Shown: one piece after another, positions 1 through 9,711 of the stretch
Position numbering within the stretch: the stretch's first letter is position 1
How the letters are laid out: each line of letters begins with the position of its first letter
DNA from: Rhynchosporium graminicola
Taxonomy: Eukaryota; Ascomycota; Leotiomycetes; Helotiales; Ploettnerulaceae
Length of the DNA: 64,000 nt
Direction: 5' to 3'
NCBI GenBank assembly: GCA_900074885.1
Contig: FJUW01000030.1
Coordinates: 124,001 to 188,000, forward strand
Position numbers and translations under genes: made by a program
The notes under the pieces: model-generated
What the model was told of the DNA's origin: nothing
Database searches by the model: none
Seen by the model: only the letters and a program-made list of their open reading frames with translations

Positions 1-1221
1 GCCATTCCCAATCTCCACAAATTCCAAGGAAAGCTCTATCACACCGCAAACTGGCCTCAAGATGCCGACTTGAGAAACAAGCGTGTCGGTATTGTCGGAA
101 ATGGATCGACTGGAGTACAAGTAATCACAGCGATAGCCAAGGCAGACGAGGTAAAGCAACTCCTCTGCTTCCAGCGGAATCCTCAATACAGCGTCCCAGC
201 AGGCAATGGCATCCTCTCACCACAAGAACGGCAGGAGATCAACGATAACTACAAGGAGACATGGTCTAAAGCCAAGCAAACTCTGTTCGCGTTCGGGTTC
301 GAAGAAAGCACGCGGCCTACATTCAGCGTGGGTCCTGAGGAGCGAGAACGTGTTTTCGAAGAGGCATGGCAGAAGGGCAACGGTTTCTGGTTCATGTTCT
401 GCACTTTTGGGGATATCACTTTTGATGAAAGGGCCAACTTCGAAGCTCAAGAGTTCATCAGGAAGAAGATACGGCAGGCAGTCAAGGATCCTGAGAAAGC
501 GAGGAAGCTGTGTCCGACTGAGCTGTATGCTAGGAGACCTCTCTGTGACTCGGGGTATTATGAGCAATTTAATAAGGAGAATGTGGATATCGTGGATATC
601 AAGGCCAGTCCAATCGTGGAGCTTACCGAGAAAGGCATCAAAACTTCTGATGGAACGATATATGAACTTGATGTCATCATTTGTGCTACAGGATTCGATG
701 CGGTAGATGGGAGCTATGCTCGCGTTGCAATAAGGGGCCGAGAAGGGGAGAGTCTGAAGGATCATTGGGTCGACACAGGTCCTACTTCCTACCTTGGAAT
801 TATGGTTCCGAATTTCCCGAACCTATTTATGATTGGGGGTCCCAATGGACCTTTCTCGAATCAACCGCCGGCATTAGAGACTCAAGCCGAGATCATCACT
901 GATCTAATAGCTAGGGTCGAGACAGTAGCTACTAACAAAAGCCACGATACGAATGAAGCCAGATCGAAAGGCGGGACCAGCGGTGGTGAAGAAAGGTGTG
1001 GTGTGATTGAGGTCGAACTTGAAGCAGAAAAGGGTTGGACAGATCATTGTGAGGAGATCAGTGCTGCAAGCCTTTTCAGAAAATTGGACTCGTGGATCTT
1101 TGGAAAAAATATTCCGGGTAAGAGTGATGCAGTCATGTTCTATTTCGCTGGGCTAGGCCCATATAGGAAGGAAATCGCGGCGATACTTGAGGATAACCTG
1201 AGAGGTTTCAAGATCTCCTAA
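1..1221 (+). CDS. Baeyer-Villiger monooxygenase, FAD/NADPH-dependent (5' end outside window)
   Basis: Flavin monooxygenase that would insert oxygen next to a ketone carbonyl, forming an ester or lactone, using FAD and NADPH. The frame is open from base 1, so the N-terminal FAD-binding half lies upstream; 406 residues are visible. The family fingerprint FxGxxxHxxxWP is complete at visible residues 8-19 (F8, G10, H14, W18, P19). It is followed by the NADPH-binding GNGSTG loop (33-38), an arginine-containing FQRNPQ strand (57-62), the ATGFD motif (229-233) and a typical C-terminal SWIFGKNIPGK stretch. This order and spacing match fungal cyclohexanone-monooxygenase-like proteins. The stop TAA ends at 1221. 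There is no intron in the visible part, and codon use is balanced with no RIP damage. The substrate cannot be deduced; no polyketide or terpene genes are visible beside it. Confidence 0.93.
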   Translation, partial: AIPNLHKFQGKLYHTANWPQDADLRNKRVGIVGNGSTGVQVITAIAKADEVKQLLCFQRNPQYSVPAGNGILSPQERQEINDNYKETWSKAKQTLFAFGFEESTRPTFSVGPEERERVFEEAWQKGNGFWFMFCTFGDITFDERANFEAQEFIRKKIRQAVKDPEKARKLCPTELYARRPLCDSGYYEQFNKENVDIVDIKASPIVELTEKGIKTSDGTIYELDVIICATGFDAVDGSYARVAIRGREGESLKDHWVDTGPTSYLGIMVPNFPNLFMIGGPNGPFSNQPPALETQAEIITDLIARVETVATNKSHDTNEARSKGGTSGGEERCGVIEVELEAEKGWTDHCEEISAASLFRKLDSWIFGKNIPGKSDAVMFYFAGLGPYRKEIAAILEDNLRGFKIS

Positions 1222-2468
1222 ATATAAGAGGGAGCAATCGGGAAGGCCCTGTTGGGCCTCACACAAAATTCTAAAACTGACTGGCTCTAACATTCATGTA
1301 TGCTGCTCTTAATGCATGGATTCATTACTTGCGGTCTTACCAACTCGCTTCTAGGGACGAGTGTATCGATTGCAGAAAGAGTGGCTGATTGCAGCACCTC
1401 AAGACGTGAGAATGATTCAGTCACTAGATGTGTACACGTAGTAATGCCACGAAATATTTTAGGACAATGCTATGTTTAAAACACAAGGAAGGTTCCAAGT
1501 CATAGTTGCTCATTGGTCGCTCACTTCAGACGAGCAATCATAGCTTTCTCCTTACTACTGTCTCTGATCAGCCCTTTGCTCATAATGATAGAACCGGAAC
1601 TATCGAGTGAGTACTTATACTCGATTAGATGAGGTAACCACGATGAGCAGTAATCTTCAGCTAACCGATCGAACCTATTTTGATGATGCAGCAAAACTCC
1701 CTTCTAGGACTACAAGTATTCAAATTGATAGTTCTAGCTCTAGTATAATTTTCTCTAGTTTATTTCACCACTCGTCGCCGCCACCAGCAAGGAAATAAGT
1801 CAAAAGCGCCAGGTAGCGAAGAGCAGTTACAGTTGCCAAGAGTCCAACAGGAGCAATTACTTTCTCACATTTTGAACGTACTTCTAACATACCTGACACT
1901 ACATCTGTCGGTCTGAAACACACAGACAATATTACCAAACGTTCAAAAACTTGACGTCGTGCTTAGAAGGGACTTTGAAATTGCTAGGCTTACCGGAGGC
2001 GGCTTAGCGCCAATTGGACGTTATCACGACTTGAGTCCTACATCACAACACAGAATTCATCCTCCATCCCAAGAGTCTTGAAAATTTAGGGTATTCAACA
2101 GAATCTCGAGTGGTTAAACTCCCTGACTCTCGGAGATCGCGAGATTGATGCTTATTGAACCTGTGAGCAAAGTTCACTGGCATATCTAACAATTAGCTCG
2201 AAGCAATTGCCTAAGCCTACCAGCGAGAATTATTCGACGAAGTATCGAAGAAAGCCAACATCGAATGACTAGGCCATGAAAGTAAGGTCTTGTTCGACAC
2301 TCGCGGCATTCTAGCATTCCCAAAACAAGGCACAAAACGAGAAGCGGATCCGGCAACTTTTCGACCTCCTTTGTTCTCATCCTTCTCGATGTGCTGTAAG
2401 TCAAGTTCCACCTCCTGTAAAACAGCACAACTCAATTCAGATACTTATATCATCAGTAGCCAAGATCC
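1222..2468. other. intergenic region, no gene seen
   Basis: Normal base composition. Only short unsupported reading frames occur (for example 1607-1798, serine-rich with no recognisable motif). It separates the monooxygenase 3' end from the DUF1810 gene and should contain the former's terminator and the latter's promoter. Confidence 0.6.
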
Positions 2469-2475
2469 TATATAA
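2469..2475 (+). promoter_or_regulatory. TATA-like box just before DUF1810 gene
   Basis: TATATAA lies only 10 nt before the ATG at 2486. A TATA box normally directs initiation about 30 nt or more downstream, which here would be inside the coding region, so it may be coincidental or the true start site may lie upstream. Confidence 0.25.
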
Positions 2476-2485
2476 GTCTCGCATC

Positions 2486-2926
2486 ATGGGTTTTGCGGAT
2501 CATTTCAACCTTTCCCGCTTCGTCGCAGCCCAGCGACTACAGTACCCAATCGCACTATCACAGATGCGACAAGGTGCAAAAAGGACGCACTGGATCTGGT
2601 ACATCTTCCCGCAACTCATCGGCTTATCAGGATCAGGCAATGGCAGGACCTACGCGATCTCCAGTCTCGCAGAGGCGCAGGCCTATCTCAATCATCCCCT
2701 CTTGAGAGCTCGACTCGTCGAAATAACGCAGGTGGTGCTGGACTCGGGGACGGGGAATATTCGCACTCTTATGGGCTCGGATATTGATGTCACGAAGATG
2801 CATGCGAGCATGACGCTATTCATGCGTGCTGATCCAGAAAAGAGAGTGTTTGATTTCCAGGCTGTGCTTGATAAATACTATAGAGGAGCTACTCATACTG
2901 CGTCGGACCGGATCTTGGATCTATGA
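2486..2926 (+). CDS. DUF1810 family protein
   Basis: A 146-residue single-exon protein matching the DUF1810 family (PF08837, sometimes labelled calpastatin-like), whose biochemical role is unknown. Visible hallmarks are LSRFVAAQ near residue 9, the strongly conserved HWIWYIFPQ at 35-43, YAISSLAEAQAYLNHP around 56-71, and a C-terminal DPEKRVFDFQAVLDKYY block. The length is normal for the family and the protein appears complete. The ATG at 2486 is chosen because the conserved domain starts nine residues later; the next Met (residue 27) falls inside the domain. It is cytosolic by appearance, with no signal peptide or membrane segment. Neighbours do not suggest a pathway. Codon use is normal and there is no RIP damage. 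Confidence 0.9.
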   Translation: MGFADHFNLSRFVAAQRLQYPIALSQMRQGAKRTHWIWYIFPQLIGLSGSGNGRTYAISSLAEAQAYLNHPLLRARLVEITQVVLDSGTGNIRTLMGSDIDVTKMHASMTLFMRADPEKRVFDFQAVLDKYYRGATHTASDRILDL

Positions 2927-3480
2927 TCGAACGTTTTGTCCACTGAGGAAGTCAGTTGCCGTATCAATTTCTAATGAGGAGTCGTTGGATGGAAATCAAT
3001 TTTTTGAATGGCTTCAACAATAATGCTGTAAACATACTTACCATTTCACACCTCTTCATAAACTATCTGCTCTTGGCCTCGCTCAACTTCTTTCAAGCTT
3101 TTGTTTTTCTCCAATCCCGTGCATGCTCGGCATCTTCAGACTTTCTACAACGATCAGGCACGGAGACGCCGGGTGGAGTGAATTGATGAAGAAGATTGGA
3201 TAAAGTTGCTTTGATAACTTCCTCTCATATTCAAGTCTGTTGATTATATCGTAAGCTTACACGAGAGAACAGTTGGAATGAGTAACAAGCAAGTATGTGT
3301 AGAAAAGAAGTACTCAAATTCAGCATCGAGCATTTCGAGACAGTCGTTGAGCTAGCCCCAGACTAGGTCTTCTGGGCTGTCAAGTGCACTATCAAATTAC
3401 CTATAAAATCAATGTCTATAAAATTGTAGATTTTCTCATTTCTATCGCTCACCATGTCCATAGAAGATAAAAAAAAAGAC
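2927..3480. other. intergenic region, no gene seen
   Basis: Short frames here (for example 2956-3186) are low-complexity read-through of the DUF1810 3' region with no family features. The stretch lies between the DUF1810 stop and the amidohydrolase relic on the opposite strand. Confidence 0.5.
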
Positions 3481-3481
3481 A

Positions 3482-3720
3482 TTGCCATGTCGACCCTTGA
3501 GATGTATTTGCTAGACTCGATGATATATGTCTAAGAAACCATAACTCAGTACCATTTCGGCAAAATCAACAACTCGTATACCTGAGGTAGCAGCGATGCC
3601 AGAACCGCGTTTCGAGATGTGATTGTCTTCGATCAAGATATCGGCTTTGGTAAATTCTACAGACTCTTTTTCGTCATGGTCCAAGACTGCTAAATCATGA
3701 AGTAAGACCGAAGTGGCCAT
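3482..3720 (-). pseudogene. amidohydrolase-like N-terminal relic with in-frame TAG
   Basis: Read on the minus strand from the ATG at 3720, this encodes the N-terminal beta-sandwich pattern of ATZ/TRZ-type amidohydrolases: LLHDLAVLDHD, then the ADILIEDNHISKRGSG turn, then IRVVDFAEM leading to GFLDIYH. In family members the last element is usually G-F-x-D-x-H-x-H followed by V-W-Q. Here the likely tryptophan codon reads TAG (3511-3513), and the frame reopens as Q-I-H-L-K-G-R-H before homology fades near 3480. TGG to TAG, His to Tyr and Thr to Ile are the changes RIP makes at CpA/TpG. The metal-binding histidine pair is degraded and the catalytic barrel is absent, so this is a truncated dead fragment. 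The family call rests on pattern recognition only. Confidence 0.5.
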
Positions 3721-4379
3721 AATATGTGAGCCCAGCTGATAGAGTATCCAGATGAAGGCATGAAGAATATCGGAATCTATTCAAGCTAATGGAAAGAGTC
3801 CTTCTATCCCTGATAATTACGCGCAGATTCAAGAGTACAATCGCGATCCCGGGTTGATATGGCGCCTCAAGGTCAGCCATCTTCGAGATACGAATTCGAC
3901 AGGAGCTATCCGCCACTCGATACTGGGCAGTGACACCATACCTTGGATTATAACATGCCGTTACGGGGATTACGGCTTCGAGGAGATGACCGATGAGCGC
4001 TGAATGGTGTGTTACAATGTGGATTCAATTTCTGATTCCTAAACCAGCGACCACGAATTGATGTACTAGTAAGTCGATATCGATATCATGCGGCTTGCCT
4101 TTGAGGCATGCGTCGCTTCGCAAAACAAAAAGACTGGATGAAAAGTAAACAAAGCTCGTGTCTAGCGAAGGCGTCCTGAATGGGTCAGGGCTACAGAGGT
4201 TTAGCTGCCAGTACCCCGGATTGCACGGGCCATAGGATCGCCTATGAGCCTACCCTTCCGTTTGACGGACGTCACTCCCACCCTCTAAGCAGTCCGTATC
4301 ATGAAGTTGCAGTAACAATGCCATTGCCATCGCCACCGCGAACTGATGATCACTATGCACTCAATTCATTCAATTCACC
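3721..4379. other. intergenic region, no supported gene
   Basis: Holds the 5' side of the amidohydrolase relic and the promoter region of the metallo-beta-lactamase-fold gene. A 73-codon minus-strand frame (3695-3916) overlaps the relic start and has no recognisable features. Confidence 0.5.
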
Positions 4380-5567
4380 ATGTCCCGCTCCGCCATTCTA
4401 ATCCCTCCCTCTCAGTCCCAACACGCAGACGATCCATCCTACGATGACTCCAACTCCCCGTCAATCCAACTCCAGACCACCATCAATGAATCCATAACCC
4501 GAAGCCTATCCTCACGAAGACCTCTCCTCACCCATCTCAACGCAGACACAACATGGCTTCTTTCTTTACCCTATCCGCAATATTCCACTGGGAACAATGG
4601 GAAGATATACTATCACATCTTGATTGATCCCTGGTTACGCGGTGGCCAGAGCGATGTAGCGAAGTTCTTTAGCCAGCAATGGCATGTGGAAGACAGTGCT
4701 GTGCAGAGTATCGCAGAGTTAGAGGAAGCCATCCGAGGGATTGAAGATGCTGCGCGAGGACGGCCTCTATATCCAGCCTTGCCTTCGGAGGTCAGCAGCG
4801 AATTGGAAGATAACGAGGAAATGGAATCAGTACCCGGATCCAACACGAAGATCTCGTCCGAGGAGGAAAGGCAGAGTCCATTAGACGCCATAATCATCTC
4901 CCACGAATTCACAGACCACATGCACAAAGATACACTGCTCGAAGCGCCTCCCTCTGTGCCTGTCTTCGCGTCTACCAAAGCCGCGTCGGCGATACGATCT
5001 TGGAAACATTTCGATTCGGTAACCGAAGTTCCACGATTCGCGGGCGACTGGAGGACGAGTGCATTGAGTCCGTTACCGAAATGGGTCCGGGTGAGTAGAG
5101 TTGCATTTGCTGGGCAGGACTTGCTGTATTACCATTCTGCCGTTATGATTTCCTTCTCGGCTTCGGACGATGATGGGGAAGCCGAAGCTGTAATCTACAC
5201 ACCGCATGGTATCTCTCCTGCAGATCTTGCGCCCGTATTTACAGCCCAACCAGCGATTAGGACTCTAGCCCTCCTTCACGGCTTATCAGATGTCTCTCTC
5301 GGCGCACAGCTAAACATGGGTGCGCATAACGGATTAAAGGTTCAGCGGTTACTGGGTGCCAAATATTGGATAGGCACACATGATGAGGTCAAGAAAGGAG
5401 GGGGTCTCGTGAGCTGGTTTTTGGCGAGGAAGAACATCAGTCTGAAAGAGGCGATTGAGAGAGAAAAAGAGGAGAAGGGGGACGAGATGAGAGGAAGCAT
5501 GGTGGAGGGGTTGAAGGAGGTGAGGTTCGAGGATTTGAGGAATGGTGAGAGTTTGGTTCTGGAGTGA
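4380..5567 (+). CDS. metallo-beta-lactamase-fold hydrolase-like protein
   Basis: A 395-residue single-exon protein of the metallo-beta-lactamase superfamily in its fungal UlaG/MBL-like form. Order along the chain: N-terminal strand LNADTTWLLSLP (53-64), ILIDPWLRGG (80-89) where the sheet opens, an acidic insertion (about 105-165), IIISHEFTDHMHKDTL (171-186) as the metal loop, FASTKAA helix start (196-202), TPHG (274-277), LLHG (298-301), GAHNGL (314-319) and GTHDEVKKGGG (332-342). The metal loop reads S-H-E-F-T-D-H rather than canonical H-x-H-x-D-H, so the first metal site is atypical and catalysis is uncertain. The ATG at 4380 is the first in frame. Normal codon use. Decayed pieces of a paralogue occur at 6691-6800 and 18667-19048. 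The next gene converges on it. Confidence 0.85.
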   Translation: MSRSAILIPPSQSQHADDPSYDDSNSPSIQLQTTINESITRSLSSRRPLLTHLNADTTWLLSLPYPQYSTGNNGKIYYHILIDPWLRGGQSDVAKFFSQQWHVEDSAVQSIAELEEAIRGIEDAARGRPLYPALPSEVSSELEDNEEMESVPGSNTKISSEEERQSPLDAIIISHEFTDHMHKDTLLEAPPSVPVFASTKAASAIRSWKHFDSVTEVPRFAGDWRTSALSPLPKWVRVSRVAFAGQDLLYYHSAVMISFSASDDDGEAEAVIYTPHGISPADLAPVFTAQPAIRTLALLHGLSDVSLGAQLNMGAHNGLKVQRLLGAKYWIGTHDEVKKGGGLVSWFLARKNISLKEAIEREKEEKGDEMRGSMVEGLKEVRFEDLRNGESLVLE

Positions 5568-5680
5568 GATGATACCCGAGATGTAATTTTAAGTCCTTCG
5601 TGTGCTGTAGCAAAAGTTCTCCACAGCAAGATATCCAGATAGGGCATCTACAGCGCATTATTCCACGTCTCTATCTTAGC

Positions 5681-6019
5681 TCATACATCCTCCCACCCCT
5701 CAAAAGCCCATATCACATCCCACCAGCCCACAACCCTCCCAAACATAACTCTGGTTGGTAAGTCCAACGCGCCCCAAAACGTCTCAGCCTCCAGCCCTAT
5801 ACAGATGTCTTTTCTGGGACCAAGCAGCGGAATATCGCGACTACAAGCGGACTTCCGCGTCTTGCGCATCCGCAACTCTTCGCGTGAGTGTAATAGTTTT
5901 TCAGTGGCTGGGTTGAGTATGAGGATCGTACTGGGGTCATGACTTGTGGACGGTGGCCTTGGTCTTGGTCTTGAAGTATTGCAAGATGGCATGTCTCTAT
6001 AAGGGGTCGTCGAGGCCAT
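5681..6019 (-). CDS. small hypothetical protein, 112 aa
   Basis: I do not recognise this protein. From the ATG at 6019 it has a proline/serine-rich N-terminus (about residues 1-30), a charged helical middle with E-E-L-R-M-R-K, then a hydrophobic, tryptophan-rich C-terminal part (ETFWGALDLP, VVGWWDVIWAFEGWED). The start at 6019 is preferred over the in-frame ATG at 6076 because it has A at -3 and G at +4. No signal peptide is apparent. It is convergent with the metallo-beta-lactamase-fold gene, with about 113 bp between the stops. Long open frame, normal composition and a non-random C-terminus support a real gene; no homology can be claimed. Confidence 0.45.
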   Translation of the reverse strand: MASTTPYRDMPSCNTSRPRPRPPSTSHDPSTILILNPATEKLLHSREELRMRKTRKSACSRDIPLLGPRKDICIGLEAETFWGALDLPTRVMFGRVVGWWDVIWAFEGWEDV

Positions 6020-6690
6020 GTTGTAAGCGACAGGAATCTTTCTTTCTGCCCTTAGTATGTATGTCTGCCTTGACATCCTTTTGTGACAGTTCCTGGGTAC
6101 TCTGTACTTCTTGTGTTCGTGCTTTTTCGACTGTACAGTGGAAGCACCAGCGCTACAGAGTTTTATGTGTATTCTCGAAGCGAGCCAGAAAGATAGCGAT
6201 GATGAGAATTTTAGAGCTCAGAGTTTCGTATATTATACTCAAAATGGAAGAGCTTCGGCCGTGTCAAGATGTCTGGCAAGGTGTCGACTGAAGAAGGGGG
6301 TGTCGATAACATCAATCGTCTTGAGTAATAACTAGTCTTTTGCAGAGTTTCTCTACCCGCACGATGCTCTTCCTGTCACTCGACTGTGAGAGTGGCTCTA
6401 GTGCTCTTCCGGCCACACGATGAAGCAAATACTACCTCACAGGTCAAGATCTCCGAAGCACGTACAGGAAATATGAGCCGCCCAAGACCTCTTCATGCAG
6501 GGCGTGGAGGGCGTGGATGAGTCAAATACATACAACTGAGTGTGACGCTGTACACATCTGAAAAGATTGCTACTGCCTATTTACACCAGGTTTAAGAACA
6601 CTTTCCCATTAAACATGTTCCGAGTCCTCTAAAATGATCCCTCATCCCCAATCTGCCTGCCACCTAGCTCTTCTGTCCCGTCGCATATTC
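6020..6690. other. intergenic region, no supported gene
   Basis: Promoter side of the small hypothetical gene. Frames at 5944-6291 and 6111-6335 on the plus strand overlap it or are unsupported. Confidence 0.45.
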
Positions 6691-6800
6691 ACCAATATAT
6701 CCATCCCCTCTCATGAATTCTTATTCATGTCATGTGCCGATCGAGAAGCTGAAGCTGTAATCTCACATACCGTAGGGCATCGACGGCCCAGTCAGCGATC
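6691..6800 (+). pseudogene. decayed fragment of metallo-beta-lactamase-fold paralogue
   Basis: Two short pieces match the gene at 4380-5567. S-H-E-F with flanking bases (around 6709-6720) corresponds to its metal loop. GAAGCTGAAGCTGTAATCT (around 6748-6766) corresponds to the codons for E-A-E-A-V-I at residues 267-272, followed by a shrunken match to the P-H-G-I and A-Q-P-A-I segments. The intervening ~90 codons are missing, so this is a collapsed relic. The stretch after 6800 is unrelated to the parent gene but matches sequence after the similar relic at 18667-19048, so both descend from one already broken copy. Confidence 0.5.
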
Positions 6801-6990
6801 GGGCATGGCTTCCCACCTTTACTCCGTACGAAGATTCCTTCGAAATTGTTAAAGTGGAGACTAGGTACTATGGGAAGTTACATAAAGCTCATATTTTGCA
6901 TACGTACGTGTACAGGCAGTTTCGTCTCTAAACTCTACTTTATCAAGTAATCTACGAGTACAACGTCAATGTAAAGAAGATGGACACGGA
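6800..6990. repeat. degenerate repeat shared with 19060-19230
   Basis: TTTACTCCGTACGA here parallels TTTACTCCGTCCGA near 19076. Further shared blocks follow in the same order: an AAAGTGGA motif, CATATTTTGCATACG versus AATATTTTGTACACG, and TCTAAACTCTACTTT versus TCTAAACTCAACTTT. Moderate divergence indicates an old duplication. Confidence 0.5.
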
Positions 6991-8130
6991 TTACTGTATG
7001 CCTGTATAATACGAAGCTTATTTAGCTAACGACTGTGAGGAGGGATTTAGTGAAAGGTCATGAGGCACCAAGGTACGAAAGCACTTCCGTACCTCGAAAT
7101 CATGTCAGGCTCCCATGCCACATTATCTACTTGGAAATCAAGCGACGTTCTCTCTCCCCTAGAAGCTATTACCATCTACAAAGTTGCGAGGATTATTACC
7201 ATTAATACATTTGATTATACAGACAGGTACTCGCATTTGATTAGTCCGATTCGAACGTACTTTTTCGATTCTTTTTCGTAAGTAGCTGCGTAGCGTAATT
7301 GATTACCCTTTAAACCTTCATAAATGTATTTCTCCCAAGTCATTTGCTCAGCCGATACTTGTTTGGAGCAATCCCATGCTATTTCTCATATCTGTTTCAT
7401 CCTACTATCGTCCCCACCCCCAGAGCCCGCTCCTGTAAAAACGTGAGATCTGACGCCCTTACCACTGTGTTATCCCCCACCCCCAGGTTTTTTTTTTAGA
7501 CTGGAGATCGTGACTTTGCTACAGTTTCTTGCAGATTCTACGGAGTACTGCTGCTTGGCCAGAAGCCCTGGCGTAGATTATTCTCCACTTTGACTTATTC
7601 AGGGTGGGGGAAGTATTGCTAGCTGGTTTGGGCTTTTCACCCTGAATAGACTGGAAGCAAATCTTAGTAAAGTACATTACGAATGAGGATTTTAGCCGAT
7701 AGTCAAACTATTCCATATAGGTCTACTATGGTACATGCTGTAATTATCTGACCTTTGGCGTCTGTGTGTAGTACTAGAATATTCCACTCTACACGGGGAT
7801 GCTACCAATTAACCAATCCGGTTTTTTCAATCTCTCCTCTATTGAGTAGAATCTGGGCTCTCTCGCACGGACAGGAATAGTAAAATTATTACACCTTGTA
7901 CGAAGTAGACCGATCGGGGGGCAGTCAACTTTGATAGGATGGACATACGAAGTAACATATCTTGAAGTACGGAAGTAGATTACTATATGCCGGTCTGACT
8001 TTACCCTAGTGATGAACTGTGAATGTACCTCACAAACTATAGTCTGTTCCCTGATTTGTGCATCATCACGAGCTTAATTTTAGACAGGCATAATTTAATC
8101 TATATTCACCCCATTTTATGACCCCTCTCG
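6991..8130. other. intergenic region, no gene seen
   Basis: AT-leaning DNA with pyrimidine tracts. A tRNA-like string on the minus strand near 7400-7475 lacks a T-arm. The 73-codon frame at 7060-7281 has no supporting features. Confidence 0.5.
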
Positions 8131-8138
8131 TATATAAA
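8131..8138 (+). promoter_or_regulatory. TATA box of secreted cysteine-rich protein gene
   Basis: TATATAAA, about 170 nt before the ATG at 8310, followed by a pyrimidine-rich leader with CATC and CTCAAC motifs typical of fungal transcription start regions. It predicts a 5' untranslated region of about 140 nt. Confidence 0.5.
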
Positions 8139-8309
8139 GATCCTGCTGCCCATCCGATTAGAGGTCCCTTACTTACATCTGTTCTCAACATTTTTCAACA
8201 GACCAAAAGTACTACATCACCCTCTCAATCTAATCCCTACTTCTGAAATAAAGAATCTTACACTTCTAGTACCTACCCTTTCTCAACTCATCTCCCACAT
8301 ATCGCAAAT

Positions 8310-8557
8310 ATGAAATTCAGCGTCGTCGCCACTCTCCTCGTTACTATGGCTGCTACTGTCAGTGCCTGCACCGGACCAGGAACTGGTCCCTCTGTCGGCT
8401 GCGCACCTGTAAGACATCTGTTCCTTAGTACCAATACACTGAATAGGAAGAAACGTAGGCTAATCTGTTATATTTCTCATAGGGTGTTTCTTGCGTTTGT
8501 CCTGAAGGAACCTACGTATGCTTCCTAGTTCGAAGATCATCAAGTCCATCTAGCTAA
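8310..8557 (+). CDS. small secreted cysteine-rich protein (spliced, 57 aa)
   Basis: Two exons, 8310-8408 and 8483-8557, give 57 residues. Residues 1-19 form a signal peptide (MKFSVVATLLV core, cleavage after V-S-A). The mature chain of 38 residues starts with Cys and has five cysteines in the pattern C-x10-C-x5-C-x-C-x6-C, with a CVCPEG turn and a basic/serine-rich tail. The 74-nt intron has a GTAAGA donor, a CTAAT branch point 18 nt before the end, and a TAG acceptor. The model is supported by a paralogue at 18012-18255 with the same intron position and length, the same CxCP core and an aligned stop codon. The paralogue has a CC pair where this copy has G-C, so one cysteine was lost here. 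Size, secretion and position beside transposons fit a candidate effector or antimicrobial peptide; the function is unproven. Confidence 0.72.
8409..8482 (+). other. intron of secreted cysteine-rich protein gene
   Basis: GTAAGA at 8409, CTAAT branch sequence at about 8459-8463, TAG ending at 8482. Read-through without splicing would add unrelated basic residues and break the cysteine pattern. The paralogous intron at 18110-18183 is also 74 nt with the branch point at the same distance. Confidence 0.75.
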
Positions 8558-8810
8558 CTCGAAATGAATAGTGCTTCTGCTACGGTCGTAAATAATGAAC
8601 TGTTTTGCGCGGTACGCTACGCTATTTCAATGAAATGCTGGTCTCTCGAGGAGAAAAAAAACACACTGAGAATAAAGAGCGTCTCGCAAAGAAAGAGCTG
8701 TTATGGAGTTGTGTCGGCTTCTCTAAAGGGCTTTCCGACCAACAAGACATGTGGCCCGCGGAGTGAGATAGAATGGGTGCTTTTGTAGTAGTTTTGGAAT
8801 GAGATCTCAC
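8558..8810. repeat. 3' flank duplicated at 18256-18500
   Basis: Starts right after the stop codon. CGAAATGAATAGTGCTTCTG is identical in both copies, and further matches follow in order (AAAGAAAGAGCT, GGGCTTTCCGAC, AGACATG, GGTGCTTT). The secreted-protein gene was therefore duplicated with its 3' flank. Confidence 0.7.
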
Positions 8811-9300
8811 TTGCTTTGCTTCGTATGCAAAATCCTATGTACAGCCGTGGGTGACGAGCCACGATTTACCCCTGGCACTTCCGTAGTTTAGGCTTCCTAA
8901 TCTTATAATATCCCCCCCTGATTCAAACGTCAAAAATTCAGCAGTAGTACTTCGTACATGGCGAAATAAACGTAAATTTGACATCCCTGCATTACTACAT
9001 CGATTGAAAAGCGGAAGATTAGCATACTTATGTAGCTCTATGTAAGAAGGATATACAAAATTTGAAATAGAAATCATGCAAGCGGAATTGTAAAGTATCT
9101 TGAATAAAGAAGCGCGCACGGACGCTGAATCTACATTTGATCGGCCATGTACGAAGTAAAGGCGTAGGATTTAACGTTTAATCCAGGACGGGATAGCAGT
9201 GGTAGACTCCAAATGAACCTTGCCGAGCCATGAATGACATTTTCACTAGATGATCAGGATTACCTCGCGGTGAGGATAAATAAACCCTTACCCTGTCTTC
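8811..9300. other. intergenic region, no supported gene
   Basis: A 94-codon minus-strand frame (8835-9119) has no recognisable motif and no counterpart in the duplicated segment, so I do not call it. The bases before 9301 flank the inverted-repeat element. Confidence 0.45.
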
Positions 9301-9336
9301 ATGGAATCGATTATTCGGGCATGAGGCCACAAGGCA
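9301..9336 (+). repeat. left 36-bp inverted end
   Basis: Contains GATTATTCGGGCATGAGGCC; perfect reverse complement of 17628-17663 despite about 8 kb of intervening transposon sequence. Confidence 0.8.
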
Positions 9337-9592
9337 TACACACACCTGAAATCAGCCCTGTATTAGGCAAGAAAGCACAGGCATGCTACTTTATTATAAT
9401 TAATTAAGCGAGGTTATACCCCCTCGAATACTTATTTTCCCCGTTAAAACTACTACCTTATACGCTATTAAATTATTTAGTAGACCGTTCGAATAGTTAA
9501 ACCTGTTATAATCCACAAGGTTACTCTTTTCAAATTATTTATCAGTCGTAGTTTCGTTATTGTAAAAGTGCTAGAGTAGACCCTTGCCCCTA

Positions 9593-9679
9593 TAGTAGGG
9601 TGCAAAAAGTATCTGCACCCCCCCCCCTTATAGCAAAGTATCACTTACCCGATTAGGCAGTTATTTACTCGCTGCTTTT
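9593..9679 (+). repeat. left terminal inverted repeat of Tc1 element
   Basis: Pairs with 17463-17548. Contains GGGTGCAAAAAGTATCTGCA, a run of about ten C, then CACTTACCCGATTAGGCAGT-like sequence mirrored at the right end. Moderately RIP-mutated. Confidence 0.85.
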
Positions 9680-9711
9680 CAAGGTAAATAACTAGAATTA
9701 AAGATATAATT

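Noticed and set aside
217..765. Long minus-strand reading frame within the monooxygenase gene
   Set aside because: Shadow frame opposite a strongly supported coding sequence, with no family features.
1607..1798. 63-codon serine-rich frame
   Set aside because: No start context, motif or neighbour supports it.
7400..7475. tRNA-like sequence on the minus strand (CAGTGGTAAGGGCGTCAGA resembles an A-box and anticodon stem)
   Set aside because: No T-loop (GTTCRANTC) and no pairing acceptor stem could be found.
8835..9119. 94-codon minus-strand frame
   Set aside because: Length alone; composition is not protein-like and it is not conserved in the duplicated segment.
1..9300. Secondary-metabolite cluster around the monooxygenase
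   Set aside because: No synthase, transporter or regulator visible; neighbours are unrelated families.
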